DNA of 64,000 nucleotides from Acidovorax sp. Leaf160 (GCF_001424265.1 NZ_LMOV01000010.1:1-64000); one strand, 5' to 3'. Shown: positions 25,701 to 34,158, counted from the first letter of the stretch. Made by a program: numbers and translations. Notes: a model not told the origin generated them from the sequence alone.

Positions 25701-27660
25701 GTACCTGATCGCCGGCACGCCGTGCGAGCCGTTGCTGACGCAGCGCCACCACATCGTGCCGGCGCAGGCCGCGCAGCTGTATGCGGCGGTGCCGGCATTC
25801 GCCGCCCTGCAGGCGCAAAGCTATGTGGGCTACCAGCTGACCGGCAACGCCGGGCAGGTGGCGGGCCTGGTGTTCGTGACGTTCCGCGAACCGCTGGCAC
25901 GGCCCGAGGTGGTGCTGCACACCCTGCAGATCTTCGCCGCGCGCGCGGCGGCCGAGATCGAGCGGCAGAGCTCGGACACGCGCATCCGCCAGCAGGCCTC
26001 GCTGCTGGACAAGGCGCGCGACGCGATCATCGTGCGCGACCTGAACCACTGCATCACGTTCTGGAACCAGGGCGCGGAGCGCATGTACGGCTGGACCCAG
26101 CAGGAAGTGCTGGGACGCTCCATCGAAAGCCTGCTCTACCAGGACACGCAGGATTTCCGCCATGCCACGCAGTCGACGCTGGAGCATGGCGAGTGGACGG
26201 GCGAGATCCTGCAATACGACCGCGACGGCACCGCGCTGGAGGTGGAAGGCCGCTGGACGCTGGTGTGCGACGAGCAGGGAGCGCCCGAGTCGGTGCTGGC
26301 CATCAACAGCGACATCCGCCAGCGCAAGGCGACCGAGCGCGAGATCCAGCGGCTGGCGTTCTACGACCCGCTCACCGGCCTGCCCAACCGCATGCTGCTG
26401 ATGGACCGCATCGACCACGCCCTGGCGATGGCGCAGCGCCGGAACATGGCGGGTGCGGTGCTGTTCATCGACCTGGACAACTTCAAGACGCTGAACGACA
26501 CGCTGGGCCACGACAAGGGCGACCTGTTGCTGCAGCAGGTCGCCCAGCGGCTCACCACCTGCGTGCGCGGCGTGGACACGGTGGCGCGCCTGGGCGGCGA
26601 CGAGTTCGTGGTGATGGTGGAAGAACTCAGCGCCGAGCCGGACGAACTGGCCCGGCACGCCCGCCAGGTCGGCGAGAAGGTGCTGTCGGTGCTGGCCGCG
26701 CCCTATGCGCTGGCCGGCTACCAGTACAGCAGCACGCCCAGCATCGGCATCGCGCCCTTCACCGGCGCGCACACCAGCGTCGGCGAAGTGCTGAAGCAGG
26801 CCGACCTGGCCATGTACCAGGCCAAGACGGCGGGCCGCAACACGCTGCGCTTCTTCGACCCCGGCATGCAGGCGGTGGTGAGCGCCCGCGCCACGCTGGA
26901 GTCCGACCTGCGCACCGCACTGGCACAGGAAGAATTCCTGCTGCACTACCAGCCCCAGGTGGACCACCACGGCCATGTGGTGGGCGTGGAGGCGCTGCTG
27001 CGCTGGGGCCAGCCCGCGCGCGGCATGGTGCCGCCCCATGAATTCATTCCGCTGGCGGAGGAAACCGGGCTGATCCTGCCGCTGGGCCGCTGGGTGCTGC
27101 ACACCGCCTGCAAGATGCTGGCGAGCTGGCGCGACGAGCCCGACCTGGCGCACCTGACCATGGCCGTGAACGTGAGCTCGCGCCAGTTCCGCCACGCCGG
27201 CTTCGTGGACGACGTGGCACGGGTGCTGGCCATCACGGGCGCGCCGTCCGCCCAGCTGAAGCTGGAACTGACCGAAACCCTGCTGGTGGAAGACATGGAA
27301 ACCACCATCGCCACCATGTCTGCCCTGCGCAGCTACGGGGTGCGGTTCTCGCTCGACGACTTCGGCACTGGCTACTCCTCGCTCAGCTATCTCAAGCGCA
27401 TGCCGCTGGACCAGCTGAAGATCGACCGCAGCTTCGTGGCCGACCTGCTGACCGATCCGAACGACGCCGCCATCGTGGACACCATCATCGCGCTGTCGCG
27501 CAGCCTGGGCCTGCAGGTGATCGCAGAAGGTGTCGAGACGCGCGAACAGCGCGACCGTCTGGCGCAGGCGGGCTGCCGGTTCTATCAGGGCTACTTCTTC
27601 AGCCGGCCCCTGGCGGCCGATGCTCTCGATCGCTTGCTCCACCCCGACCGGGATATTTGA
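22726..27660 (+). CDS. Multi-sensor diguanylate cyclase/phosphodiesterase (GAF-PAS array, GGDEF-EAL)
   Basis: 1644-residue cytoplasmic c-di-GMP enzyme with no membrane segment. Approximate order: GAF (30-200), PAS (225-340), PAS (345-480), GAF-like (485-610), PAS (625-745), GAF (760-920), GAF (925-1085), PAS (1085-1205), GGDEF (1210-1375), EAL (1395-1640). The cyclase signature RLGGDEF is intact (about 1287), as is the phosphodiesterase signature EALLRW (about 1420) with DDFGTGYSSLSYLKRMP and LKIDRSFV, so both activities look possible. The start at 22726 has no clear ribosome-binding site; 22783 is an alternative. The inputs are unknown. Confidence 0.92.
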   Translation: MAPGPVAGWGSRRVAAPLTMRMPPVPTQPAWPERPVDPGIPDTSDDPAFDQLARLAARVCGMPMAAIVFHRPPAAGHDSEGGIGSGIEWCKSAHGLPRSALEGPPALWALARSAAGRAEARAAPHARIAGVPNARAHRTLACHAIAQPPWQVRAVACVPLWSADGTAVIGALAVMDTLERGLQAPQRESLRTVADQLMLLLELRRAHHAEARQAAERDRLLAQLQMQSEVMRNVARVARVGGWQVDLASRVLSWSPEVAAAYELPLLQAPLEASLAIYPEAERATVRSAFEACAQHGTPIDLQMPVTMPNGRSYRVRLVAHAVRDGRGEITQVQGTFLDVSDSHAAKAARATSDERFRLVARATTDAVWDWDLLTDALWWSEGIETLFGVPRHLLAPDITSWTDRLHPQERADVLRRIRAVQAGTGNAWADEYRFRRYDGSYAWVSDRGFVIREGEQQRAVRMVGGMSDISERRQAALQAQHEARAHAELVRVQQRMASLEVPTAEVLQLTADAAMALTQADAAVVDLRDGQRLRTCVRAQGSVPGLGPAMGDTAELETGPASGACWLAVPVRAGEEVPGRLRVLARREGTFTPRHAGLLQTLADSLASTLQLRDVESRLRASEQQYRALFADHPQPMWVYECGTLRILAANHAMVRHYGYAESELRSMTMLDLAVPEEREAMATLLRGIAPDARTFAAHRRHVRRDGTLLDMEVYAGGTHFAGRLARQVLGNDVTGRLRAERELARVGRAQRLLSAVNETLVRATAESEVLHAVCRVAVDIGGYRMGWVGMARDDAAQSIEIVTHAGHNDQFVEQLDLSWNGETPGGFGPAGVCIRSGRTVIVRDVRRAPIFTGWFERMHAHGFHAVVCLPLSDAQRTFGVLYLYAPEVLHLGAEETQLLESLANDVAFGITSLRARSEQQHLQDMVLKVASAVSAGTGEQFFQQLARNMADVLGAQVACVARLLPPAPGEPARVRTLALVQDGVVQPAFEYLIAGTPCEPLLTQRHHIVPAQAAQLYAAVPAFAALQAQSYVGYQLTGNAGQVAGLVFVTFREPLARPEVVLHTLQIFAARAAAEIERQSSDTRIRQQASLLDKARDAIIVRDLNHCITFWNQGAERMYGWTQQEVLGRSIESLLYQDTQDFRHATQSTLEHGEWTGEILQYDRDGTALEVEGRWTLVCDEQGAPESVLAINSDIRQRKATEREIQRLAFYDPLTGLPNRMLLMDRIDHALAMAQRRNMAGAVLFIDLDNFKTLNDTLGHDKGDLLLQQVAQRLTTCVRGVDTVARLGGDEFVVMVEELSAEPDELARHARQVGEKVLSVLAAPYALAGYQYSSTPSIGIAPFTGAHTSVGEVLKQADLAMYQAKTAGRNTLRFFDPGMQAVVSARATLESDLRTALAQEEFLLHYQPQVDHHGHVVGVEALLRWGQPARGMVPPHEFIPLAEETGLILPLGRWVLHTACKMLASWRDEPDLAHLTMAVNVSSRQFRHAGFVDDVARVLAITGAPSAQLKLELTETLLVEDMETTIATMSALRSYGVRFSLDDFGTGYSSLSYLKRMPLDQLKIDRSFVADLLTDPNDAAIVDTIIALSRSLGLQVIAEGVETREQRDRLAQAGCRFYQGYFFSRPLAADALDRLLHPDRDI

Positions 27661-27701
27661 GCCCCTTCCCGGGGCTTTGAGAGGCCTTCCTGAGCCTCTC
27701 C
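27661..27701 (+). terminator. Possible terminator after the GGDEF-EAL gene
   Basis: Two GC-rich hairpins in tandem directly after the stop codon: GCCCC/GGGGC followed by TTTG, then GAGAGGC/GCCTCTC. Short U-run, so strength is uncertain. Confidence 0.5.
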
Positions 27702-27810
27702 AGATCCAAAAACCCTCCAGCCTTTTCGGAGCCGTCAGGTTCATTCCTGGGCGCTATTTCCTGCAAGGCCGTCCTGGACTGCGGACTTTCTCCCTGGTAT
27801 TCCTTCTTTT

Positions 27811-28020
27811 CTTTCTATAAATCCATAGTGGTAGTAGTAAGGACCGGCCAGTTCTGTGGATAACCCGGCTTTATCCAATCGCCACCGCAACTTGCCGGCC
27901 CGATAACGGTGTGGGCCGACCGGCCCTGCTGCCGTACCTCCAACGGGGATAAACCGCAGGCGCGCGCTTTTTCTGTGGATAACCGCCGAGTTGTGCCAGA
28001 ACTGTCCCCAGCCTTGTCCG
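27811..28020 (+). other. Origin-like module, copy A
   Basis: In order: AT-rich CTATAAAT (27815-27822); trio run TAGTGGTAGTAGTAA (27826-27840); exact DnaA box TGTGGATAA (27855-27863, reverse of TTATCCACA); partial box TTATCCAAT (27871-27879); GGGGATAAA (27945-27953); second exact TGTGGATAA (27974-27982, 119 bp after the first); and TTGTCC near the end. AT element, trios and adjacent box resemble the basal unwinding element described for bacterial origins. Confidence 0.6.
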
Positions 28021-28420
28021 CCATTCCTGTCTGACGCGGCGGTTTTGGACGGATCGAGCGGGGCTCGGCGCACGCGAGTCCACCTCGGCGCGTTTTGGGC
28101 CGCCTGTGCGCGCCGGCAGATCTGGCGATGCGGCTGATACGGCTGATGCGGCGCCGCAGCTTACGCGCGGGCTGTTCCGTTGACCGGCACTCCGATGGGC
28201 GCGCGCTGATCGGGGTGCAGAGTGCCGATGCAGCGCGTTTTCCGGACCGGGCGCTTGCTCCATCTGGGCGGAAAGCTATGAAAAAAATAGCAATCCCCCT
28301 TTTTTCTTTTGCGGGCCGCCCCGAACGGGTCGCGTTGTTTTCCCGCCCGCCCTTTCTCGGCCGCCGCTCCCATCGGCCTGCGGAACCGGCGCGGCCTTGA
28401 AGTTCGGTTGTTCTTCTAAA

Positions 28421-28632
28421 GGCTTTATAAATAGATAGCAGTAGTAGTAGAGCAGCCGTTTTTTTGTGGACAAGGCGCATTTGTCCAATGGCGACAGGGC
28501 TTTGCGTGGCCGCCAACCCTGTGGCCCCAACCCGGGAGTGGCAGCGGTCTGGGCGATAACAACTTCGGCGCACCGCCATCTTCTGTGGATAAGTGCCCGG
28601 TTGTTCGGAAATAATCCCCATGGTTGTCCATA
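28421..28632 (+). other. Origin-like module, copy B
   Basis: Same order and spacing as copy A, offset by exactly 610 bp: TTATAAATAGATAG (28425-28438); trio run GTAGTAGTAG (28441-28450); near-consensus box TGTGGACAA (28465-28473); partial box TTGTCCAAT (28481-28489); exact TGTGGATAA (28584-28592, again 119 bp after the first); and TTGTCCATA (28624-28632). Confidence 0.6.
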
Positions 28633-28659
28633 GGTCGTTCAGGCGGGTGCAAAAAAGGC

Positions 28660-28690
28660 GAACGAAAAAAAAGGCTCCTTGCGGAGCCTT
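28660..28690 (-). terminator. Rho-independent terminator of the pagL-like gene
   Basis: 8-bp arms AAGGCTCC / GGAGCCTT with a 4-nt loop (28671-28690), preceded on the plus strand by eight A's that become a U-run in the minus-strand transcript. Confidence 0.9.
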
Positions 28691-28727
28691 GGGCGCTGTG
28701 CGGGGGGCGGCTGGACAGCCGCTGCCC

Positions 28728-29321
28728 TCAGAAGTGGTAGCCGTAGCGCAGCTGCACCAGGTTCTCGCCGGGGTTGGGATGCTTGATGCCGGCGTTCGAC
28801 AGATGCTGCACCCGCAGCGATACCTCGTGACGGCGCTGCTCGCCGAAGTTCACGCCGAAGCCGACATGCGAGGCGAAATTGAAGCGGGTGCTGAATTCCT
28901 TGCGGTCGGTGACGAAGCGCTTGCTGGCCACCGTCGCGCCGATGCCGCCTTCGAAGAACCAGGCCGAGCGGCCCTGGTCCGGCCGCAGCCGCAGGGTGGG
29001 CGTGACGCCCAGCAGGTAGGAATGGCTGTAGCTGCCGGGCTCGCCGTCGAACGACCAGCGGCTGGCGTAGACGTCCCAGTGGCCACGGACTTCGCTGCCC
29101 CAGAGGTCGGTGCGCCAGGAATTCCACGGCAGGGTGGCGCCGAGGGTGATGGCGTCGGTGCCGTGTTCGCCCCGGCTGCCTTGCAGGTAGACGGAGGGGT
29201 TGTGGACGGCGTCGTTGGAAGCCGCGGTTTGCGCTGCGGCGCGCAGCGGCGCGGCCAGGGCCAGCAGGGCCAGTACGGGGGCGAACCGCTGAACCGGCAG
29301 GCGGCGAAGGGAAGTGAACAT
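28728..29321 (-). CDS. PagL-like lipid A 3-O-deacylase (acyloxyacyl hydrolase family)
   Basis: 197 residues from ATG 29321, with an N-terminal signal peptide (LLALAAPLRAAAQ). The mature part has alternating beta-strand patterns of a small outer-membrane barrel and ends in YGYHF, a C-terminal aromatic residue as in barrel proteins. The catalytic stretch RVQHLSNAGIKHPNPGEN contains the His-x-Ser and Glu of PagL, which removes the 3-O acyl chain of lipid A. A longer frame with a GTG at 29345 would lengthen the signal region; the ATG is preferred. Monocistronic with its own terminator. Confidence 0.88.
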   Translation of the reverse strand: MFTSLRRLPVQRFAPVLALLALAAPLRAAAQTAASNDAVHNPSVYLQGSRGEHGTDAITLGATLPWNSWRTDLWGSEVRGHWDVYASRWSFDGEPGSYSHSYLLGVTPTLRLRPDQGRSAWFFEGGIGATVASKRFVTDRKEFSTRFNFASHVGFGVNFGEQRRHEVSLRVQHLSNAGIKHPNPGENLVQLRYGYHF

Positions 29322-29340
29322 GGTGCGATGGGCGGTGAAG

Positions 29341-29355
29341 TACACAAATTGTGTA
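29341..29355. promoter_or_regulatory. Palindrome in the pagL-like promoter region
   Basis: TACACAA-A-TTGTGTA, perfect 7-bp arms with a 1-bp centre, 20 bp upstream of the chosen start. It is a plausible operator or part of the promoter; the binding protein is unknown. Confidence 0.45.
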
Positions 29356-29451
29356 ACTCACTGTAGGCGGGCACCGTTCCGCCCGGTGTAGGTGGGAATC
29401 GCCAGCGGGAACGCCGCCCGGGGGGCGGCGCTCACGGGGACCTCCGGTTGC

Positions 29452-30096
29452 TTACTGGGGCGCGGGGGTGGCGGAGGGCGCGCCGGGAGCCGTGGGTGCG
29501 CCGGTCATCGGCTTGCCATGGCGTGGGCCGTGGCGTGGGTCACCCCGGCCATCGGGGCCCGGGCCCTTGCCGCCCATCGGGCCGCCCATGTGGTGGCGGG
29601 CGGTTTCAGCGTCGAACACCTTTTGCTGGGCGGGCGTCAGCGCGGCGTAGAACGTCTTGGTCGCGTCGCCACGGCGGTCGGCTTCGGCGGCATGCTGGGC
29701 GCGCAGCGCCTTCATGCGGTCGATGCGCTCGGGCGTGGTCAGCTTTTCCAGGCTGCCGGGAGCCGGGCGGTCGGGGCCGGCGGCGGGCGGCTGCATGGCG
29801 GCGGTGTAGGTCGTCCAGGCCGATTCCTGCGCGGCCGTGAGCTGCAGCTTCTGCTTGAGCGCTGCCGCGTGGCGGGCCATGCGGTCCTTGCGTTCTTCGG
29901 GCGAGGGGGCACGGCGCTCCTGCAGGCGGGGTGCGGGCTTGGCGGCGTCGGCCGGTGCGGCGGCGGTCGGCGCGGTCACGGGCGCTGGAGCGGCGGGCGC
30001 TGCGGGCTGGGCGAAGGCGGGTGCCGCCAGGGCTGCTAGCAGGGCCGTGGCCAGCGTGGTGGATGCGAGGCGTTGTTGGAAGGTGGTGGTTGCCAT
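29452..30096 (-). CDS. Spy/CpxP-like periplasmic protein (LTxxQ motif)
   Basis: 214 residues from ATG 30096, which has GAAAGGA upstream. A signal peptide (ALLAALAAPAFAQ) is followed by an Ala/Pro-rich linker, then a helical domain with the family's LTxxQ motifs: QLTAAQESAW and ALTPAQQKVF. The tail is Gly/His/Pro-rich (MGGPMGGKGPGPDGRGD), possibly metal-binding. Spy and CpxP are periplasmic chaperone and stress-sensor proteins. This one is longer and the link is by motif only. Confidence 0.82.
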   Translation of the reverse strand: MATTTFQQRLASTTLATALLAALAAPAFAQPAAPAAPAPVTAPTAAAPADAAKPAPRLQERRAPSPEERKDRMARHAAALKQKLQLTAAQESAWTTYTAAMQPPAAGPDRPAPGSLEKLTTPERIDRMKALRAQHAAEADRRGDATKTFYAALTPAQQKVFDAETARHHMGGPMGGKGPGPDGRGDPRHGPRHGKPMTGAPTAPGAPSATPAPQ

Positions 30097-30481
30097 GATG
30101 CGGGTCCTTTCGGGGGGCGTCGTCTTGACGGGAGGGAGCGTTTCAGCGCCGGGGGTTGGAGGGGTGGTGTTCCCGGCGCCTGGAAGCCAGTGTCTGCCCG
30201 GCATGTATCGCCGGCGTGGCCGGATGATGTGGCTGTGTAAAGTTGTGCCAACGGCAGGTAGCGCACGCACCAGTGCCACCCTGGCCGCGCCGCCGGCCGA
30301 ACCGTGCCGGACGGCCTGATCCGCCCCTGGCGCCCGCCCCGCCTGCATCTCCTGCTATCGATTCCGATGCAGAACATCACGACCGTGGCCGGTAACCGGG
30401 CGTAGCACGCCACAGCGGCCGCCCGGCAGCGCCGACAATGGCGGCCGTTGAAGTCGATATCGCTGAAAAGGGTTTGAATCC
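30097..30481. other. Divergent intergenic region, 385 bp
   Basis: Lies between the Spy-like gene (minus) and rdgC (plus) and must hold both promoters. I see the two ribosome-binding sites but no clear -35/-10 pairs, repeats or RNA gene. Confidence 0.5.
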
Positions 30482-31474
30482 GTGTTCAAGAACATGATCG
30501 TGTACCGCATTGCCCCCGAATGGCAGGCGGAACTGACGCAGGTGGACGAGGCGCTCGCCAAGCTGCCTTTCGCCGAGTGCGGCGCCACGCAGGAAAAGTC
30601 CATCGGCTGGGTGCCGCCGCGCGGCGAGGCGCACGGCCCCATGGCCGAATCGGTCGGCGGGCACTGGGTGCTGCGCTTCATGGTGGAAACCAAGGTGCTG
30701 CCCGGCTCGGTGCTGGCGCGCAAGGTGAAAGACAAGGCGGCCCGCATCGAGCAGGAGACCGGCCGCAAGCCCGGCAAGAAGGAATCGAAGGAGTTGAAGG
30801 AAGAGGCCAAGCTCGACCTGCTGCCCATGGCCTTCACCAAGCAGGGCTCGATGTGGGTGTGGATCGACCCGAAGGCGCATTTCCTGGTGCTGGACACGTC
30901 CTCCCAGGGCCGCGCCGACGAGGTGACGAGCCTGCTGGTCGAGGCGCTGCCCGGCCTGTCGGTGTCGCTGCTGGACACGCAGGCCAGCCCTCAGGCCGCC
31001 ATGTCGCACTGGCTCAAGGAGCAGGAGCCGCCCGCCGGTTTCAGCGTGGACCGCGAGTGCGAGCTGAAAAGCGCCGACGAGACCAAGGCCGTGGTGCGCT
31101 ATTCGCGCCACCCGCTCGACATCGAGGAAGTGCAGGCGCACATCGACGCCGGCAAGCTGCCCACCAAGCTGGCGCTGACCTGGAACGACCGCGTGTCCTT
31201 TTTGCTGACCGAGGGGCTGCAGCTCAAGAAGGTGTCGTTCCTCGACACGGTGTTCGAAGGCCAGGGCTCGGGCAAGGACGACGGCGGCTTCGACACCGAC
31301 GTGGCCATCGCCACGGGCGAGCTGTCGCAACTGATCCCCGACCTGATCGAGGCGCTGGGCGGCGAGGGCCGCACGGGGTTGGGCGGCGAGGGCCGCACGG
31401 GGTTGGGCGACGGCGCGCCGGCCGCGTCGGCGGCGCCCGCCCCGGCGGGCGAGAACGACGACGCACCGTTCTGA
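30482..31474 (+). CDS. rdgC: Recombination-associated protein RdgC
   Basis: Ring-forming DNA-binding protein that limits RecA activity. The 330-residue product begins MFKNMIVYRIAP and contains ESVGGHWVLRFMVETKVLPG, LPMAFTKQGSMWVWID and IDAGKLPTKLALTWNDRVSF, all RdgC signatures. It is longer than the ~303-residue E. coli protein because of a Gly/Ala-rich tail containing a perfect 8-residue tandem repeat GGEGRTGL. It starts with GTG; AAAAGGG lies 10 nt upstream. Confidence 0.95.
   Translation: MFKNMIVYRIAPEWQAELTQVDEALAKLPFAECGATQEKSIGWVPPRGEAHGPMAESVGGHWVLRFMVETKVLPGSVLARKVKDKAARIEQETGRKPGKKESKELKEEAKLDLLPMAFTKQGSMWVWIDPKAHFLVLDTSSQGRADEVTSLLVEALPGLSVSLLDTQASPQAAMSHWLKEQEPPAGFSVDRECELKSADETKAVVRYSRHPLDIEEVQAHIDAGKLPTKLALTWNDRVSFLLTEGLQLKKVSFLDTVFEGQGSGKDDGGFDTDVAIATGELSQLIPDLIEALGGEGRTGLGGEGRTGLGDGAPAASAAPAPAGENDDAPF
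31358..31405. repeat. 24-bp tandem duplication in rdgC
   Basis: Two perfect adjacent copies of a 24-mer (31358-31381 and 31382-31405) that add GGEGRTGL twice to the RdgC tail, in frame. Confidence 0.95.
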
Positions 31475-31658
31475 GCCGGTGAGCCCGGCGTGGCCCACGC
31501 CGGCCGGCGGCAGCGCGCCAATAGCCATGATGCCGCCCATGCCTTGCACGCGGGTGGGCGGCGGCGGCTCTATAGTCCCTGCCCGATAGCCAGATCACTT
31601 GCCCTTCTTCGTCAGGTGCGGTCCAGCGAGACGACACCAACGACATCGAGGGGCTGGC

Positions 31659-34089
31659 ATGGGCCACATCATTTCGCAGTCGGGCAGCTTCGCTGCCCCG
31701 CGCGCCCACGGCGCGCTTCGTTTTCCACTTTCGCGTTGTGCGTCGGCGGCCGCGCTGGCCTGCGGCTGTGCGTTCGGCATCGGACTGCCCGGCACCGCGC
31801 TGGCCCAGTCGCCGGCACCGCAGAACCCGCCGCCGGTGCAGGCAACGCCTGCGCCACCACCCGTGCGCGTGCTGCCGGAAGTGCACGTGCGAGGCGAGGC
31901 GCAGCGGCCCGAGGCCGGCACGCGCACGGTCCTCACCCAGGACGACATCGAGAACACCGGCGCCACCGGCATGGGCGACGTCATGCGCTACCAGCCGCTG
32001 GTGGAGGCGCCCGGCAGCGTGACCGGCGCCACACGCGGCGCGAGCCGTTACGACCGGGGCGGCACCACGGGTTTCAACATCCGCGGGGTGGAGGGCAACC
32101 GCGTGGGGCTGGACGTGGACGGCATCGAGATGCCCGACGCCGTGGGCCGCGCGCCGATGAGCAACCGGGCGCAGGAAGGCAGCTTCGGCATGGGGCGCGA
32201 CTTCATCGACCCCGACATGTACTCGTCGGTGGAGATTCTCTCGGGCACCACCAACGCGCAGCGCACGGCCGGCGGCATCGGCGGCGCGGTGAGCTTTCGC
32301 AGCCTGTCGCCCGACGCGTTCGTGAGCGCGCAAAAACCGTTCTACGCCGGCGCCAAGCTGGGCTACAGCAGTGCCAGCGACACGTGGAGCAAGGGCGCGA
32401 CCGCCGCCGGCCTCGCGGGCGATGTGAGCGCGCTGGTGCGCTATGCGCGCCGCGACGGCCACGAGACCGGGAACCACGGCGGCAGCGGCACGGACAGTTT
32501 TCCACAGGACTGGCATTCCGACGCCCTGCTGCTCAAGGGCGTGTGGCGCGCATCGCCGCAGCACCGGCTGGAGCTGGCCGCCGACCTCTACCGCAAGCAG
32601 AACGATTCGGCCTTCGACGCCTGGAACCAGGCCGCCACGGCGGTGAGCGGGCGCGCTCGGCAGGACGCCGACACGGCGCGCAACACCGTCTACGCCGACC
32701 ACACCTGGACGCCCGCCGGCAGCCCCGTGCTGGATCAGCTCAACACCCGCGTCTTCTTCCAGAACACCGACATGGAAGACCTGACCCGCACCACGGCGTT
32801 GGCGGACGGCAAGGTGGACACCGACCTGTCGCGCAACACCACGCATGCGGCGGGCTTTTCCAGCGTGGCGGACAAGCGCTTTGGCGCGCACCAGGTCAAG
32901 CTGGGCCTCAACCATTCGCGCACCGGGAACGATCACCCGTTCGAGTCCACCAGTGATTCGGCCACGCGCCAGCCGTTTCCCGACACGCTGACGCAGCGCA
33001 CCGGCGTGTTCGTGGAAGACACCGCCGATGTCACCGTGGGCGGCCGGCGGCCGGCGGCTGGCGCTGGTGCCTGGGCTGCGGGTGGACCGCATCGACGCGC
33101 GCATCCGCAACGCGTCCGGCTTCGGCAACACGCGCATCACCCCGGCCGAGCTGGAGGCGATGTACGGCAACGCTCCGGCGCACACCATCGTCAGCCCCAG
33201 CTTCGCCGTGCTGTACGACCTGCAGCCGGGCTTCACCGCCTATGCCCAGTGGAAGCGCAGCGGGCGCGAGCCCAGCAACGCGGAGCGCTTCGGCTACTGG
33301 AACGGCGGCGGCGGCAGCTACGCGCTGCTGGGCGACCGCGATCTGAAGAAGGAAACCAGCAACGCCTTCGACGTCGGCGTGAAAGGCACGCCGGCCCCAG
33401 GCGTGACGCTGACGGCCTCGGCCTTCTACACGCGCTATCAGGACTTCATCGCCTACACCCGCTACACGCGCGCCAACAACCCGGAGAAGTTCGTCAACAT
33501 CCAGCGCAGCCTGAACATCCTCTACCAGGCCAGCAACCGCGACGCGGCCACCATCTACGGCACCGAGCTGAGCGCGCGGCTGGAGCACGGCACCTGGGCG
33601 CCCGCCGCGCGCGGCCTCTACAGCACCTGGGCGCTGGGCTGGAGCCGCGGCACCTCGCGCTCGGGCTATGCGGGCGACGGCGACGTGGCGCTCGACACGG
33701 TGCAGCCGGCCAAGGCCGTCGTGGGGGTGGGCTATGACGCGCCGCAGCGCGCCTGGGGCCTGAACCTGACCGGCACGCTGGTGCGCGGCAAACAGGCCGA
33801 GGCCACCAACCGCAACGCCTTCAGCAACAACCCCGGCGCCACGCTGGCCCCCGCCACCACCGAACTCTTCCGCGTGCCGGGCTTCGCGCGCTGGGACCTG
33901 GCAGGCTACTGGCGCATCTCGCGGCATGCCCGCTGGTTCGCGGGCATCTACAACCTGGGCGACAAGCGCTACTGGTCGTATTCCAACAGCCGCAGCCTGC
34001 AACCGGCCTCCGCGCAGGACCGCCAGCAGATCGCGCTGTCCACCGCGCCGGGACGCACCTATGCCGTGGGGCTGAGCGTGGATTTCTGA
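31659..34089 (+). pseudogene. TonB-dependent outer-membrane receptor interrupted by a frameshift
   Basis: The receptor is read in two frames: 31659 to about 33057, then about 33058 to 34089. The first part holds a signal peptide (CAFGIGLPGTALAQ), a plug domain (VLTQDDIENTGATG, TTGFNIRGVEGNRVGLDVDG) and early barrel strands; the second the rest of the barrel, ending in YAVGLSVDF with terminal Phe. The pattern resembles haem/haemoglobin or siderophore receptors; the ligand is uncertain. The break is a tandem CCGGCGG duplication (33044-33050, 33051-33057). Deleting one copy restores VGGRRLALVPGLRVD and a continuous protein of about 807 residues. It could be a true mutation, a phase-variable tract or a sequencing error. 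No Fur box was seen upstream. Confidence 0.88.
33044..33057. repeat. 7-bp tandem duplication causing the receptor frameshift
   Basis: CCGGCGGCCGGCGG. Seven bases shift the frame by +1; with a single copy the two halves of the TonB receptor join in frame. Confidence 0.9.
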
Positions 34090-34158
34090 TCCCCATCCAC
34101 GGCTCCTTTCGCCACTCATCCAATCTTGTCATCCACAACGTTCGAGGAAAACAGCGCC

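Larger units (their letters stand above)
27661..28727. other. 1067-bp gene-free region with duplicated origin-like module
   Basis: No credible gene lies here; open frames on the minus strand have Arg/Cys-rich translations and no ribosome-binding sites. The interval holds two direct, diverged copies of a module of about 210 bp (27811-28020 and 28421-28630). I counted 117 identities in 210 ungapped positions, with conserved blocks concentrated at an AT element, a GTA-trio run and DnaA-box sequences. Between the copies is about 400 bp of GC-rich DNA with one AT island (28281-28310). The right end carries the terminator of the minus-strand pagL-like gene. Confidence 0.8.

Noticed and set aside
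22615-27744. 1700-codon open frame on the minus strand opposite the GGDEF-EAL gene
   Set aside because: The plus-strand product has recognisable PAS, GAF, GGDEF and EAL motifs. The antisense translation is His/Arg/Gln-rich and has none.
27815-28621. Minus-strand open frame of about 268 codons through the origin-like region
   Set aside because: No ribosome-binding site, composition unlike neighbouring proteins, and the DNA-level motif conservation between the two modules ignores codon phase.
31475-31658. Fur box before the TonB receptor
   Set aside because: Looked for an AT-rich GATAAT-type 19-mer; nothing close to consensus was found.
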